Positions 37,192 through 48,000 of a stretch of DNA of 64,000 nt are shown one piece after another. How positions within the stretch are numbered: the stretch's first letter is position 1; each line of letters begins with the position of its first letter. The stretch covers positions 3,100,001-3,164,000 of the forward strand of contig NZ_CP069421.1 of NCBI RefSeq assembly GCF_018118585.1. The letters are read 5' to 3'. The position numbers were made by a program, and so were the translations under genes. Source of the stretch: Aristaeella lactis. Lineage in GTDB: Bacteria; Bacillota; Clostridia; Christensenellales; Aristaeellaceae. Under the pieces are notes generated by a model, which made no database searches, had not been told where the DNA came from, and worked only from the letters and a program-made list of their open reading frames with translations.

Positions 37192-38949
37192 ATGAAGAAG
37201 ATTTTATCAGTGCTGTTGGCGATCGCTCTGTTGGCAGGAATCATGCCGCTGGCGATGGCAGATGAAAACGTACCTGAGGCTGAAACTCCCGTTCAGGCCG
37301 AAGAACAGGCTCAGGAAGAAGCCGTGGTGCCTTTCACCGGACGGCTTACGCTTTTCAACTGCAGGCCGCTGATCCACGGCGAAATGGCTTATCTGAAAGC
37401 CAATGTTGAGAACGCAAACAAGTCCTTCAGCATTTTCTGGGACAAGCTCGTCCAGGAAGAGTGGGAGAGGATCCCCGGTGCTGTGGGCGACTGCTTATCC
37501 TTTGCCGTGGACAAGACCTACGGAGACTACAGCTACCGTGCTGTACTCCGGGCTGAGGACGGAACCATCCTTACCGCGGAAATCACGGTGTCTGTGGAAC
37601 GGCCTGCTCCGCAGGAACCCGCGCAGGAAGAACCCGCTGCTTCTGAACCCGAAGGAAACGAACCTGAGGCCAGCCAGCCTGAGGTAAACGAACCTGCGGT
37701 GAATGAACCCGAAACAACGGAGCCCCAGGTAAGCGAGCCTGAGGTGAATGAGCCTGCGGCTGATGAACCCGAAACCACTGAACCCCAGGTGAATGAGCCT
37801 GAGGTGACTGAACCTGCCGCAAGCGAGCCCGAAGCGGATGAGCCGAAGGCAGACGAACCCGAAGCGGCTTCTCCCGCAGCCAGCGAATCTGAAGCAACCG
37901 AGCCGGAAACTACTGAATCCGAAGCGGCTGCTCCCGAAGCTGCAGCGCCCGAAACCACCGAGCCTGAAGTGACTGAACCTGAAGCAACAGAGCCTGAAGC
38001 TACTGAGCCTGAAGCGACTGAACCTGAAGTCACTGAGCCGGAAACTACCGAACCGGAAACCATTGAACCCGAAGCAACAGAGCCGGAAGCCGCTGAACTT
38101 GAGGCTGCCGCGCCTGAAGCTTCCGAGCCGGAAACGACTGAGCCCGAGGCTGCTGAGCCTGAAGCAACAGAACCGGAAGCGACTGAGCCTGAAGTGACTG
38201 AACCGGAAGCAACCGAGCCCGAAGCTGTCGAGCCTGAAGTGACTGAACCTGAAGTCACTGAGCCGGAAGCTGCAGAACCGGAAGCTGTTGAGCCCGAAGC
38301 GGAAGAACCTGCCGCTGAGGAACCCGAAGCAGAAGAGCCTGCGGATGAAGAACCGGCTGCCGGCGCAACAGTCCTGGATGTTGAGGACGAAATCGTCGAA
38401 GACGTCAATCTGGACGAAGAAAACGAAGAAATCGAAGATTATGAAACACCCCTGGGTGATTCTGAAGAAAATACCGCTCCGGTGTATTCCTACGAGCGGG
38501 ATGAAAACGGAGCCCTAGTTCTGGATGAAAACGGAAATCCGATCGTTACTGTGATCGAAGGCGACGAAATCCCCGTGACCTACTTGCGGAATGAGGATGG
38601 AGAGCTTATACTGGATGAAAAGGGAGATCCTATTCCCACACAGACAGTTCCTACCGATGCAGTCATCAGCAACACGATTGTGGATGCTCTGAATCCGGAC
38701 CGTACAATTGATATCTATTACTCCTGGAATAACCAGAAGCCGGCGATCGGCGGTGACGTAACGTTTATCGCGGTGCTGCATGGTTATGAGAACCTGGAAT
38801 ACTCCATCCAGTGGCAGCAGAGCAAGAACGGCAGCGACTGGGCGGATGTACCCGGATCCAACGAGACACGGTACACTGAGACCATTACACGTGACAACTA
38901 CAAAGACTTCTGGCGTGTACAGGTGAGCATCACCGGTATTGAAGAGTAA
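37192..38949 (+). CDS. Secreted dumbbell protein with Glu-Pro-Thr/Ala repeat spacer
   Basis: A 585-residue secreted protein of unknown function. Signal peptide [23 protein letters not shown]; an N-terminal Ig-like domain (about 45-138; [20 protein letters not shown]); a spacer of about 260 residues made of units like [15 protein letters not shown] and AEPEA; then a C-terminal region with [12 protein letters not shown], two DENG/DEKG-type segments and another Ig-like domain ([20 protein letters not shown] to the end). The spacer is very acidic and proline-rich, expected to be extended. There is no LPXTG or membrane anchor. AGGAGGAG lies upstream. It is followed by a giant secreted protein and probably forms part of the same surface structure. 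Confidence 0.82.
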   Translation: MKKILSVLLAIALLAGIMPLAMADENVPEAETPVQAEEQAQEEAVVPFTGRLTLFNCRPLIHGEMAYLKANVENANKSFSIFWDKLVQEEWERIPGAVGDCLSFAVDKTYGDYSYRAVLRAEDGTILTAEITVSVERPAPQEPAQEEPAASEPEGNEPEASQPEVNEPAVNEPETTEPQVSEPEVNEPAADEPETTEPQVNEPEVTEPAASEPEADEPKADEPEAASPAASESEATEPETTESEAAAPEAAAPETTEPEVTEPEATEPEATEPEATEPEVTEPETTEPETIEPEATEPEAAELEAAAPEASEPETTEPEAAEPEATEPEATEPEVTEPEATEPEAVEPEVTEPEVTEPEAAEPEAVEPEAEEPAAEEPEAEEPADEEPAAGATVLDVEDEIVEDVNLDEENEEIEDYETPLGDSEENTAPVYSYERDENGALVLDENGNPIVTVIEGDEIPVTYLRNEDGELILDEKGDPIPTQTVPTDAVISNTIVDALNPDRTIDIYYSWNNQKPAIGGDVTFIAVLHGYENLEYSIQWQQSKNGSDWADVPGSNETRYTETITRDNYKDFWRVQVSITGIEE

Positions 38950-38967
38950 ATCGACAGAGCAGGACAA

Positions 38968-38998
38968 AGCCGCAGATCGGAGAGTCTCCGATGCGGCT
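38968..38998 (+). other. Hairpin between the two surface-protein genes
   Basis: AGCCGC-AG-ATCGGAG pairs with CTCCGAT-GCGGCT, a 13-bp stem with a 2-base bulge and 3-nt loop. No real T-run follows, so it may only reduce read-through or stabilise the upstream message. Confidence 0.55.
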
Positions 38999-39066
38999 AA
39001 GCCTGTTTCCCAATAATACAGTTTGTGACCATATACACCCAACGACCAACAAGAGGGGAATTGGAT

Positions 39067-42000
39067 ATGAAGTATTCGGTTAAAAAACTCACTGCATGGA
39101 TCCTGACTTTAATGATGCTGATCAGCTCCATGCCCGTTGATGCACTGGCGTCAATCGGTACTATACGCCAGGAGAATGAGATTATAGATATCTCGGATGC
39201 AGTCCAGGTGTACGGCGACCTTGTTACGAACAAGGTTACCTCCCGGGATGGCTTCTCCGTGAAGGTTGAAAGCCACAAGAAAGACCTGCCGGTCAACGGC
39301 GAGGTCAAGTTCAGAACGCTTCGGATGGCTAAAGCGGTCACACCTGTCGCTGATGGCGGAAGACGCGAACTGGGCAGTTATGACATCGAAATCTGGAACA
39401 ATGACCTGAATGAAGAATGGCAGCCCGAAGCCGGCGAAACAGTGGATGTTACCGTTTCGCTGCCTGCGCCTCTGGATGTGAACAAGGGCGAGAAACTGTA
39501 CCTGATCCATGATCCGGAAGGCAGGAATGAAGATGTACATGCAACCTTCTATGTCAAAAACGATCAGGTGACCGGTTTTTCCTTCAAGGCAACCGGCTTC
39601 TCTGTTTATGCTGTTGTCGCGGCACCGGATCCGGATGCCCTCCTGCATGTGGTTTTCAAGTATAATGCAGAAGCCAATGCAGAACAAATCGCAGACATGT
39701 ATGTCAAACAGAGCGATAATATGAATCAGGTTCTGTTTGATCCCAGCGGTCTGATCGAAAAAGATGACGAGGCTATTTTCAAGGGCTGGACAACAGACCC
39801 GAATTATACTGTGGACACAGCAGCGCTGACTATGGACAATATCCGGGCAGCGGTTGAAGGGAAGTTCCCGCTCACTGCGGAAGATACTGAAGTTGTTTAC
39901 TATCCTATCCTGGTAAAGCAGTATACAATCAACTATCTGGATCCTAATGCTGTTTCCCTGGGAATGCATACGATAGATCTGAGAGCGGATGACAACGATC
40001 CGAAACCCTATACAATTGAAATGGCTTATACTCCGCAGGATGACACCCACAGCTTTGAGGGGTGGAATGTGGTAAGCGGAGATGAATATATAGCAGCTGC
40101 GGAAGGTGGAACTCTTCCGGAGCCGCCTTATCCGAATAAAACGAATGTAACCGTCAGCGGCAATGTAACATTCCAGGTTGAGTCTCCTGAAGGAAGCTGG
40201 CTGATCTTCCATCAGAACGGCAAAGGCGGTACTTATAACGCACCACAGTTCTTACAATACGAAGATCTCCTGGAAGACGTCTCAATTCTGCCAATGACGC
40301 GTCGCGGATATACATTCGGCGGATGGTATACAGATGCTGCCTGTACCGACGGCAATGAATTTGTATTTGAAGGAACAATAGAGACGAGAACGGAAATCTA
40401 TGCCAAATGGATTCCGAATGAGGAAGCGGCGTATACGGTTGTTTTCTGGACACAGAACCTGTCCAGAACAGGTTATGAGGTTGGCGCATCCTATGTCAAA
40501 ACTAAGGCACAGGTAGGAACCATCATCCCGTATAGCTTTGTTGATAACGTTGATGAAGATTATGTTACAAGCCCGGATTTCGGCAATTCCATGGGACATT
40601 TCACTGGTTTCTGCTTAACAGAGAACAGTAAAAACCAGCAAGTAACCATAGAGCCGGAAGGCGATACAGTTCTGAATCTGTATTATGACCGGATTGTCTA
40701 TAATTTCAAGTTTTATCTGTACAGAGATGCTGATCAGAATAACCGCTATGATTATGCTAACAATTCAGGCGGTGGATCCGATCTGAACGGCGTTGTTACC
40801 TGGCATAGTAATCAGACACAGAAGCCATCAGTGACCGGCTACACTGAACAGAGTGAAACTGTAAACGGCCGTACATATCATTATTTCGTGATGCAGGCGT
40901 ACTACGGCGAAGATATCAGCAGCAAATGGCCTACATACGATAAAATTACCGGTGCAAACGGACGTGACGCTGTCAGCTTTGTTATGATGGTCGGCACAGT
41001 GCTGAAGCCAAGTGCAACGACCAGCGGTTCCGGTACCGTCAAAGGTGTAATCTCTGTTTTGAATGAAAACATCCTTGGCGCTACAAACAATGCAAACGGT
41101 AACTATGTGGTTATCCGTTTCCCCGGCAGCTATTACAACTGGAGATATCATATCTGGTTTGAAGCTGTTGACGGTGAAGATTATACCGGAAAAACACTGC
41201 GGACTTATAACGGAAGAACCTATTATGAAGAGACGGTTATGGAGGTTCGTTCCAGCAACACAGAAGTCAGCAGTCAGAATGAACCGAAATATACTGGATT
41301 TGACTTTGTGGAAAAACGGGGACAGAACTGGAATAACAGCAATTACTGGACGACCGGTAACAATCCGACACTGTATCATCTGAACTATGTTTATAATCGT
41401 CAGGAATTCAAGATCAGTTATTTTGACGGCGAGTATGTAAATGGTGACAATGGACATATGGCAAACCATTCCGGAGTGCTTCTGCATGAAAGTCCGGATA
41501 TCGGCCAGGGTGCGACGATTGCAGATGAGTATAAAAACTACAAACCGACTCAATCCTCAGAACCCGGGTATACCTTTGATGGCTGGTACCTGGATGAAGC
41601 GTGTACTACACCATATGTATGGGGCACCATGCCGGTTGGCGGTATTAAGGTTTATGCAAAATGGAGACAGATCCAGTACCGTGTGTTCCTGCAGATGAAT
41701 CCGCCTGCAGAGGGTGTTGAGGTGGATTGGGGAAGCTCGGTAATCAATGACAATTTCCGTAAAGAGATAGGCGGAAGTGTCAGCGTATATACGGGTATCG
41801 CGGCTGGCTATGCATTCGTCGGATGGTATAACCATAAGGATGGCAGCCTGTTTGATGCGGACATCACTTCTCTGGATGACAGTATCACAGAAGAATATCC
41901 GTTGGATGAAAAAAGGGCGTATGGAGATGGAAATCGTTTCTGGATCAACCGGAAACTGGTCCTTTATCCCAAGTGGCGCGTTGCCCTGGTTGGTGCAGAC

Positions 42001-45000
42001 GGGATCAATGTCGTATATGACAGGGAAGATCCGGCTGTAGGCGGAACAGGAACCATAAAAGGCGGTAAATATGTGGATACTGCGGAGGCAAATGCCATTC
42101 CCGGTGTAGCAGCGCCGAAGGCGGGATACCAGTTCGCCTACTGGATTATGAAAAAACCTGATGGTTCAGAATATGAGGATCCTATTTATGCCGGACAGCC
42201 TTTTACAGTACTGGCGGAAAACGCTGTAGAAGAGCGTCTTGTAGATGAAAACGGAAATGCCATATATGTACAGGATGCACAGGGCCATTACCTGGATGAG
42301 AACGGCAAAATCATTGACGAAGGTGCACCGGGATGGGAAAATGACCGGATCCAAAGGCGTGAGTATACGATAACGCTCCGGGCCAAGTATATTCCTATTG
42401 AAGGTCCTGCTTCCACTCATATCAGCTGGTTCATGAATGACGGGACTGAAGCATTCCATACAGATGGTGATGAGGAACATCCGCTTCAGGTTAATGTTGG
42501 TGTGGATGTTCAGAATGCTCCTGCGAGAGACGGCTATCAGTTTATCGGATGGGCGTTTGTTCCTGAGGACGGTGCTGATTCGGAAACATGGGAGTCAAAC
42601 AGTGAAAACTGGACACAGAATCTGACAGAGCCTGATATCTATTATCAAGATGGTCATTATTATAAGAAAGATACAGAAACGGAAATTACCCAGATTGCTG
42701 CGGATGAGAACCTTCCTTATGATGCTGTGTTCGCAGTATGGCAGCCTATATTAAAGGTAGAAATTACCGGCAATAAGGACACCAAGACATATAACGGCAG
42801 TGAGCAGAGCGTAACAGGATTTACAGTCAAGTACAAAGTGGGTGATGGTGACTGGACTACAACTGCTCCCGAAGGTGTCAGCGTTGCTTTGGCTTCCGGA
42901 AAGGCTGCTGAAGCGAAGGGAACGGATGTTGATACTTATCCGATGGGTCTTGACAAGACCTTCTTCACGGTCAATCCGGGTAATAATGTGTTCAATGCTG
43001 AAGAAGATCTCACAGTGACCGACGGCGAGCTGGAGATCACCCCCGCCAGCGTGACACTGACTGCAAACAGCGATACAAAAACTTATACTGGCACAGAACA
43101 GACAGCTACAGGATATACATGCAGCGTAGAAGGTTTGTCCTTCACTGGCGTGAGTGCTAGTGGGAGTGGAACAAACGTCGGAGAATATGATGTTACCTTC
43201 GAGGGCGTGACAATTAATGAAACGAAGGATAGCACCGGCAATTATGTGGTTACAGGTACAACAGATGGTAAGTTGATAATCAATCCCGCACCGGTAACGA
43301 TCAAGACGGGATCTGACGAGAAGGAATATGACGGAACCCCGCTGACGAAGGCTGAAGCGAGCATTACCGGCCTGGTGAATAACGAGACCGCGACAGTGAC
43401 GGCCACCGGCAGCCAGACAGAAGTAGGCAGCAGCACAAATACCTACAGCATTGACTGGGGTACGACCAACAAGGACAACTACACAGTAACTGAAGATCTT
43501 GGAACGCTGACAGTTACAGCGAATACTGCCGAAGTGACCCTGACAGCGCCTTCGGATGAGAAGACGTACGACGGAACGGCACTAACCTGTGACGGAACAG
43601 GCGAGAAGAAGGTCACAGCAAGCGGCCTGCCGGAAGGCTTCACAGTGGAAGCAACGGCGAGCGGCAGCCAGACGGACGCCGGAACAAGCGCGAACGTGGT
43701 CAATGACGGCTACGTAATCAAGAACGCTGAAGGCGTGGATAAGACAGCGAACTTCACAAATGTCAAGAAGGCGGACGGCACGCTGACCGTCAATCCCGTA
43801 CCGGTAACGATCAAGACGGGATCTGACGAGAAGGAATATGACGGAACCCCGCTGACGAAGGCTGAAGCGAGCATTACCGGCCTGGTGAATAACGAGACCG
43901 CGACAGTGACGGCCACCGGCAGCCAGACAGAAGTAGGCAGCAGCACAAATACCTACAGCATTGACTGGGGTACGACCAACAAGGACAACTACACAGTAAC
44001 TGAAGATCTTGGAACGCTGACAGTTACAGCGAATACTGCCGAAGTGACCCTGACAGCGCCTTCGGATGAGAAGACGTACGACGGAACGGCACTGACCTGT
44101 GACGGAACAGGCGAGAAGAAGGTCACAGCAAGCGGCCTGCCGGAAGGCTTCACAGTGGAAGCAACGGCGAGCGGCAGCCAGACGGACGCCGGAACAAGCG
44201 CGAACGTGGTCAATGACGGCTACATCATTAAAGATGCAGACGGCAATGACAAAACCACAGATTTCACTAACGTTAAAAAGATCAACGGCACGCTGACCGT
44301 CAATCCCGCACCGGTAACGATCAAGACGGGATCTGACGAGAAGGAATATGACGGAACCCCGCTGACGAAGGCTGAAGCAAGCATTACCGGCCTGGTGAAT
44401 AACGAGACCGCGACAGTGACGGCCACCGGCAGCCAGACAGAAGTAGGCAGCAGCACAAATACCTACAGCATTGAATGGGGTACGACCAACAAGGACAACT
44501 ACACAGTAACTGAAGATCTTGGAACGCTGACAGTTACAGCGAATACTGCCGAAGTGACCCTGACAGCGCCTTCGGATGAGAAGACGTACGATGGAACGGC
44601 ACTGACCTGTGACGGAACAGGCGAGAAGAAGGTCACAGCAAGCGGCCTGCCGGAAGGCTTCACAGTGGAAGCAACGGCGAGCGGCAGCCAGACGGACGCC
44701 GGAACAAGCGCGAACGTGGTCAATGACGGCTACGTAATCAAGAACGCTGAAGGCGTGGATAAGACAGCGAACTTCACAAATGTCAAGAAGGCGGACGGCA
44801 CGCTGACCGTCAATCCCGCACCGGTAACGATCAAGACGGGATCTGACGAGAAGGAATATGACGGAACCCCGCTGACGAAGGCTGAAGCGAGCATTACCGG
44901 CCTGGTGAATAACGAGACCGCGACAGTGACGGCTACCGGCAGCCAGACAGAAGTAGGCAGCAGCACAAATACCTACAGCATTGACTGGGGTACGACCAAC

Positions 45001-48000
45001 AAGGACAACTACACAGTAACTGAAGATCTTGGAACGCTGACAGTTACAGCGAATACTGCCGAAGTGACCCTGACAGCGCCTTCGGATGAGAAGACGTACG
45101 ACGGAACGGCACTAACCTGTGACGGAACAGGCGAGAAGAAGGTCACAGCAAGCGGCCTGCCGGAAGGCTTCACAGTGGAAGCAACGGCGAGCGGCAGCCA
45201 GACGGACGCCGGAACAAGCGCGAACGTGGTCAATGACGGCTACGTAATCAAGAACGCTGAAGGCGTGGATAAGACAGCGAACTTCACAAATGTCAAGAAG
45301 GCGGACGGCACGCTGACCGTCAATCCCGCACCGGTAACGATCAAGACGGGATCTGACGAGAAGGAATATGACGGAACCCCGCTGACGAAGGCTGAAGCGA
45401 GCATTACCGGCCTGGTGAATAACGAGACCGCGACAGTGACGGCCACCGGCAGCCAGACAGAAGTAGGCAGCAGCACAAATACCTACAGCATTGACTGGGG
45501 TACGACCAACAAGGACAACTACACAGTAACTGAAGATCTTGGAACGCTGACAGTTACAGCGAATACTGCCGAAGTGACCCTGACAGCGCCTTCGGATGAG
45601 AAGACGTACGACGGAACGGCACTAACCTGTGACGGAACAGGCGAGAAGAAGGTCACAGCAAGCGGCCTGCCGGAAGGCTTCACAGTGGAAGCAACGGCGA
45701 GCGGCAGCCAGACGGACGCCGGAACAAGCGCGAACGTGGTCAATGACGGCTACGTAATCAAGAACGCTGAAGGCGTGGATAAGACAGCGAACTTCACAAA
45801 TGTCAAGAAGGCGGACGGCACGCTGACCGTCAATCCCGCACCGGTAACGATCAAGACGGGATCTGACGAGAAGGAATATGACGGAACCCCGCTGACGAAG
45901 GCTGAAGCGAGCATTACCGGCCTGGTGAATAACGAGACCGCGACAGTGACGGCCACCGGCAGCCAGACAGAAGTAGGCAGCAGCACAAATACCTACAGCA
46001 TTGACTGGGGTACGACCAACAAGGACAACTACACAGTAACTGAAGATCTTGGAACGCTGACAGTTACAGCGAATACTGCCGAAGTGACCCTGACAGCGCC
46101 TTCGGATGAGAAGACGTACGACGGAACGGCACTAACCTGTGACGGAACAGGCGAGAAGAAGGTCACAGCAAGCGGCCTGCCGGAAGGCTTCACAGTGGAA
46201 GCAACGGCGAGCGGCAGCCAGACGGACGCCGGAACAAGCGCGAACGTGGTCAATGACGGCTACGTAATCAAGAACGCTGAAGGCGTGGATAAGACAGCGA
46301 ACTTCACAAATGTCAAGAAGGCGGACGGCACGCTGACCGTCAAGGCGCGCACGGTAATCTTAACAAGTCAGGATGGAGAGAAACCGTATGACGGAACGCC
46401 TCTGACCAAGCCGAATGTGACGGTAAGCGGAGACGGATTTGTCGAAGGCGAAGCCACCGATATCAAGGCAACCGGCTCTGTTACAACAGTGGCAGAAGGT
46501 GAAGTGACCAACACAATCACCTATACGGAAGGCACGAACTTCAAGGCTGACAACTACACGATCACGAAGAACGAAGGCACGCTGAAGATCAACCCGATTA
46601 CCGATAAGGTGACCGTGACGATCACCGAAAACAGCGACGAAGCGACCTATGACGGTGTTGCACATGAGATCAAGGGCTACAAGACAATGGTGGCTGACAA
46701 TGATCTGTATGATGTGGAAACGTCCGTGAAGGAAACTGAAACCGCTGACTGGACCGTGGCGAAGACAGATGCCGGTACCTATGATATGGGTATTGTGGCC
46801 GGAGACTTCGAGAACACGAACCCGAACTTCACGACCGTTGAGTTCGTGATCATGGACGGCCAGCTGAAGATCAGCAAGCGTACAGTCATCATGACGAGCG
46901 CAACCGACAGCAAGGTGTATGACAGCACGCCTCTGACGAACGACGAAGTGAAGGAAACCGGAGACGGATTCGTCGATGGTGAAGGCGCGGATTACGATGT
47001 GACCGGCACCCAGACGCTGGTTGGTGAAAGCGACAATACCTTCACCTACACGCTGAAGGACGGCACAAAGGCTGACAACTACACCATTACAACGGCATTC
47101 GGCGTACTGACCGTAACCGATGAAAACGTACCGGATGACCTGGTGGTGAAGAAGACTGCCGACGACACCGTGTACGCACTGGGTGAAGAAGTGACCTTCG
47201 ATATCTGGGTCAAGAACATCTATGATGACACTGTGACGATCAAGCTGATCGAAATCGAGGGTGTGACCCTGGCAAAGGATACCTTCGAAGGTGTTAAACC
47301 CGGAGAAGAGATCACCACCACCGCAACCTACACCATTACGGAAGCCGATATCCTGGCCGGCAGCTTCACCAATACGGTGACAGCAAAGGTTGTGGAAAAA
47401 GAATGGAGCGCCAAGGCGGATGTTAAGGTTGAAGAACCGAACGCCAGCCTGAAGGTGACCAAGAAAACAACTTCCACACCTGCGGACGGCAAGGCCTACG
47501 TGCTGGATGAGACCATCACCTATGAGATCACCGTGGAAAACGACGGTAACCTGACGCTGACGGATGTAACGGTTATCGATGAAAAGACCGGTGACAAGTG
47601 GACGGTGGACAGCCTGGCACCCGGAGCAACCGAGACATTCACGGCGGAATATGTTGTGACCGAAACGGATATCCTGGCCGGCTCCGTAAAGAATGACGTA
47701 ACAGCAACAGGCAATCCTCCGGATGACGATATACCGGATCCGGAAGACGAGGACGAGGTTGAAGATCCGACCGAGGAACCCAAGGCGAGCCTGAAGGTGA
47801 ACAAGGAGACAACCTCCACACCCGCAGACGGTAAGGCCTACGTGCTGGACGAGAAGATCACCTACAAGATCACGGTGAAGAACGACGGCAACCTGACGCT
47901 GACGAACGTGGTGGTAACGGATGAACTGACCGGGGATGAATGGACGATCGATACCATGAAGCCCGGAGACAGCAAGGAATTCGAAGCGGAATACATCGTG

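Noticed and set aside
37533-38408. Reverse ORF rich in SGSVASGSV, resembling a Ser/Gly repeat protein
   Set aside because: It is the complement of the Glu-Pro codons of the dumbbell protein; no ribosome site or signal peptide.
43242-46253. Repeating reverse ORFs of 74 and 78 residues, looking like a tandem gene family
   Set aside because: They are antisense frames of the 510-bp repeats, identical because the repeats are.
43291-46350. CRISPR-like array
   Set aside because: The units are 510 bases, contiguous and coding; there are no spacers or cas genes.
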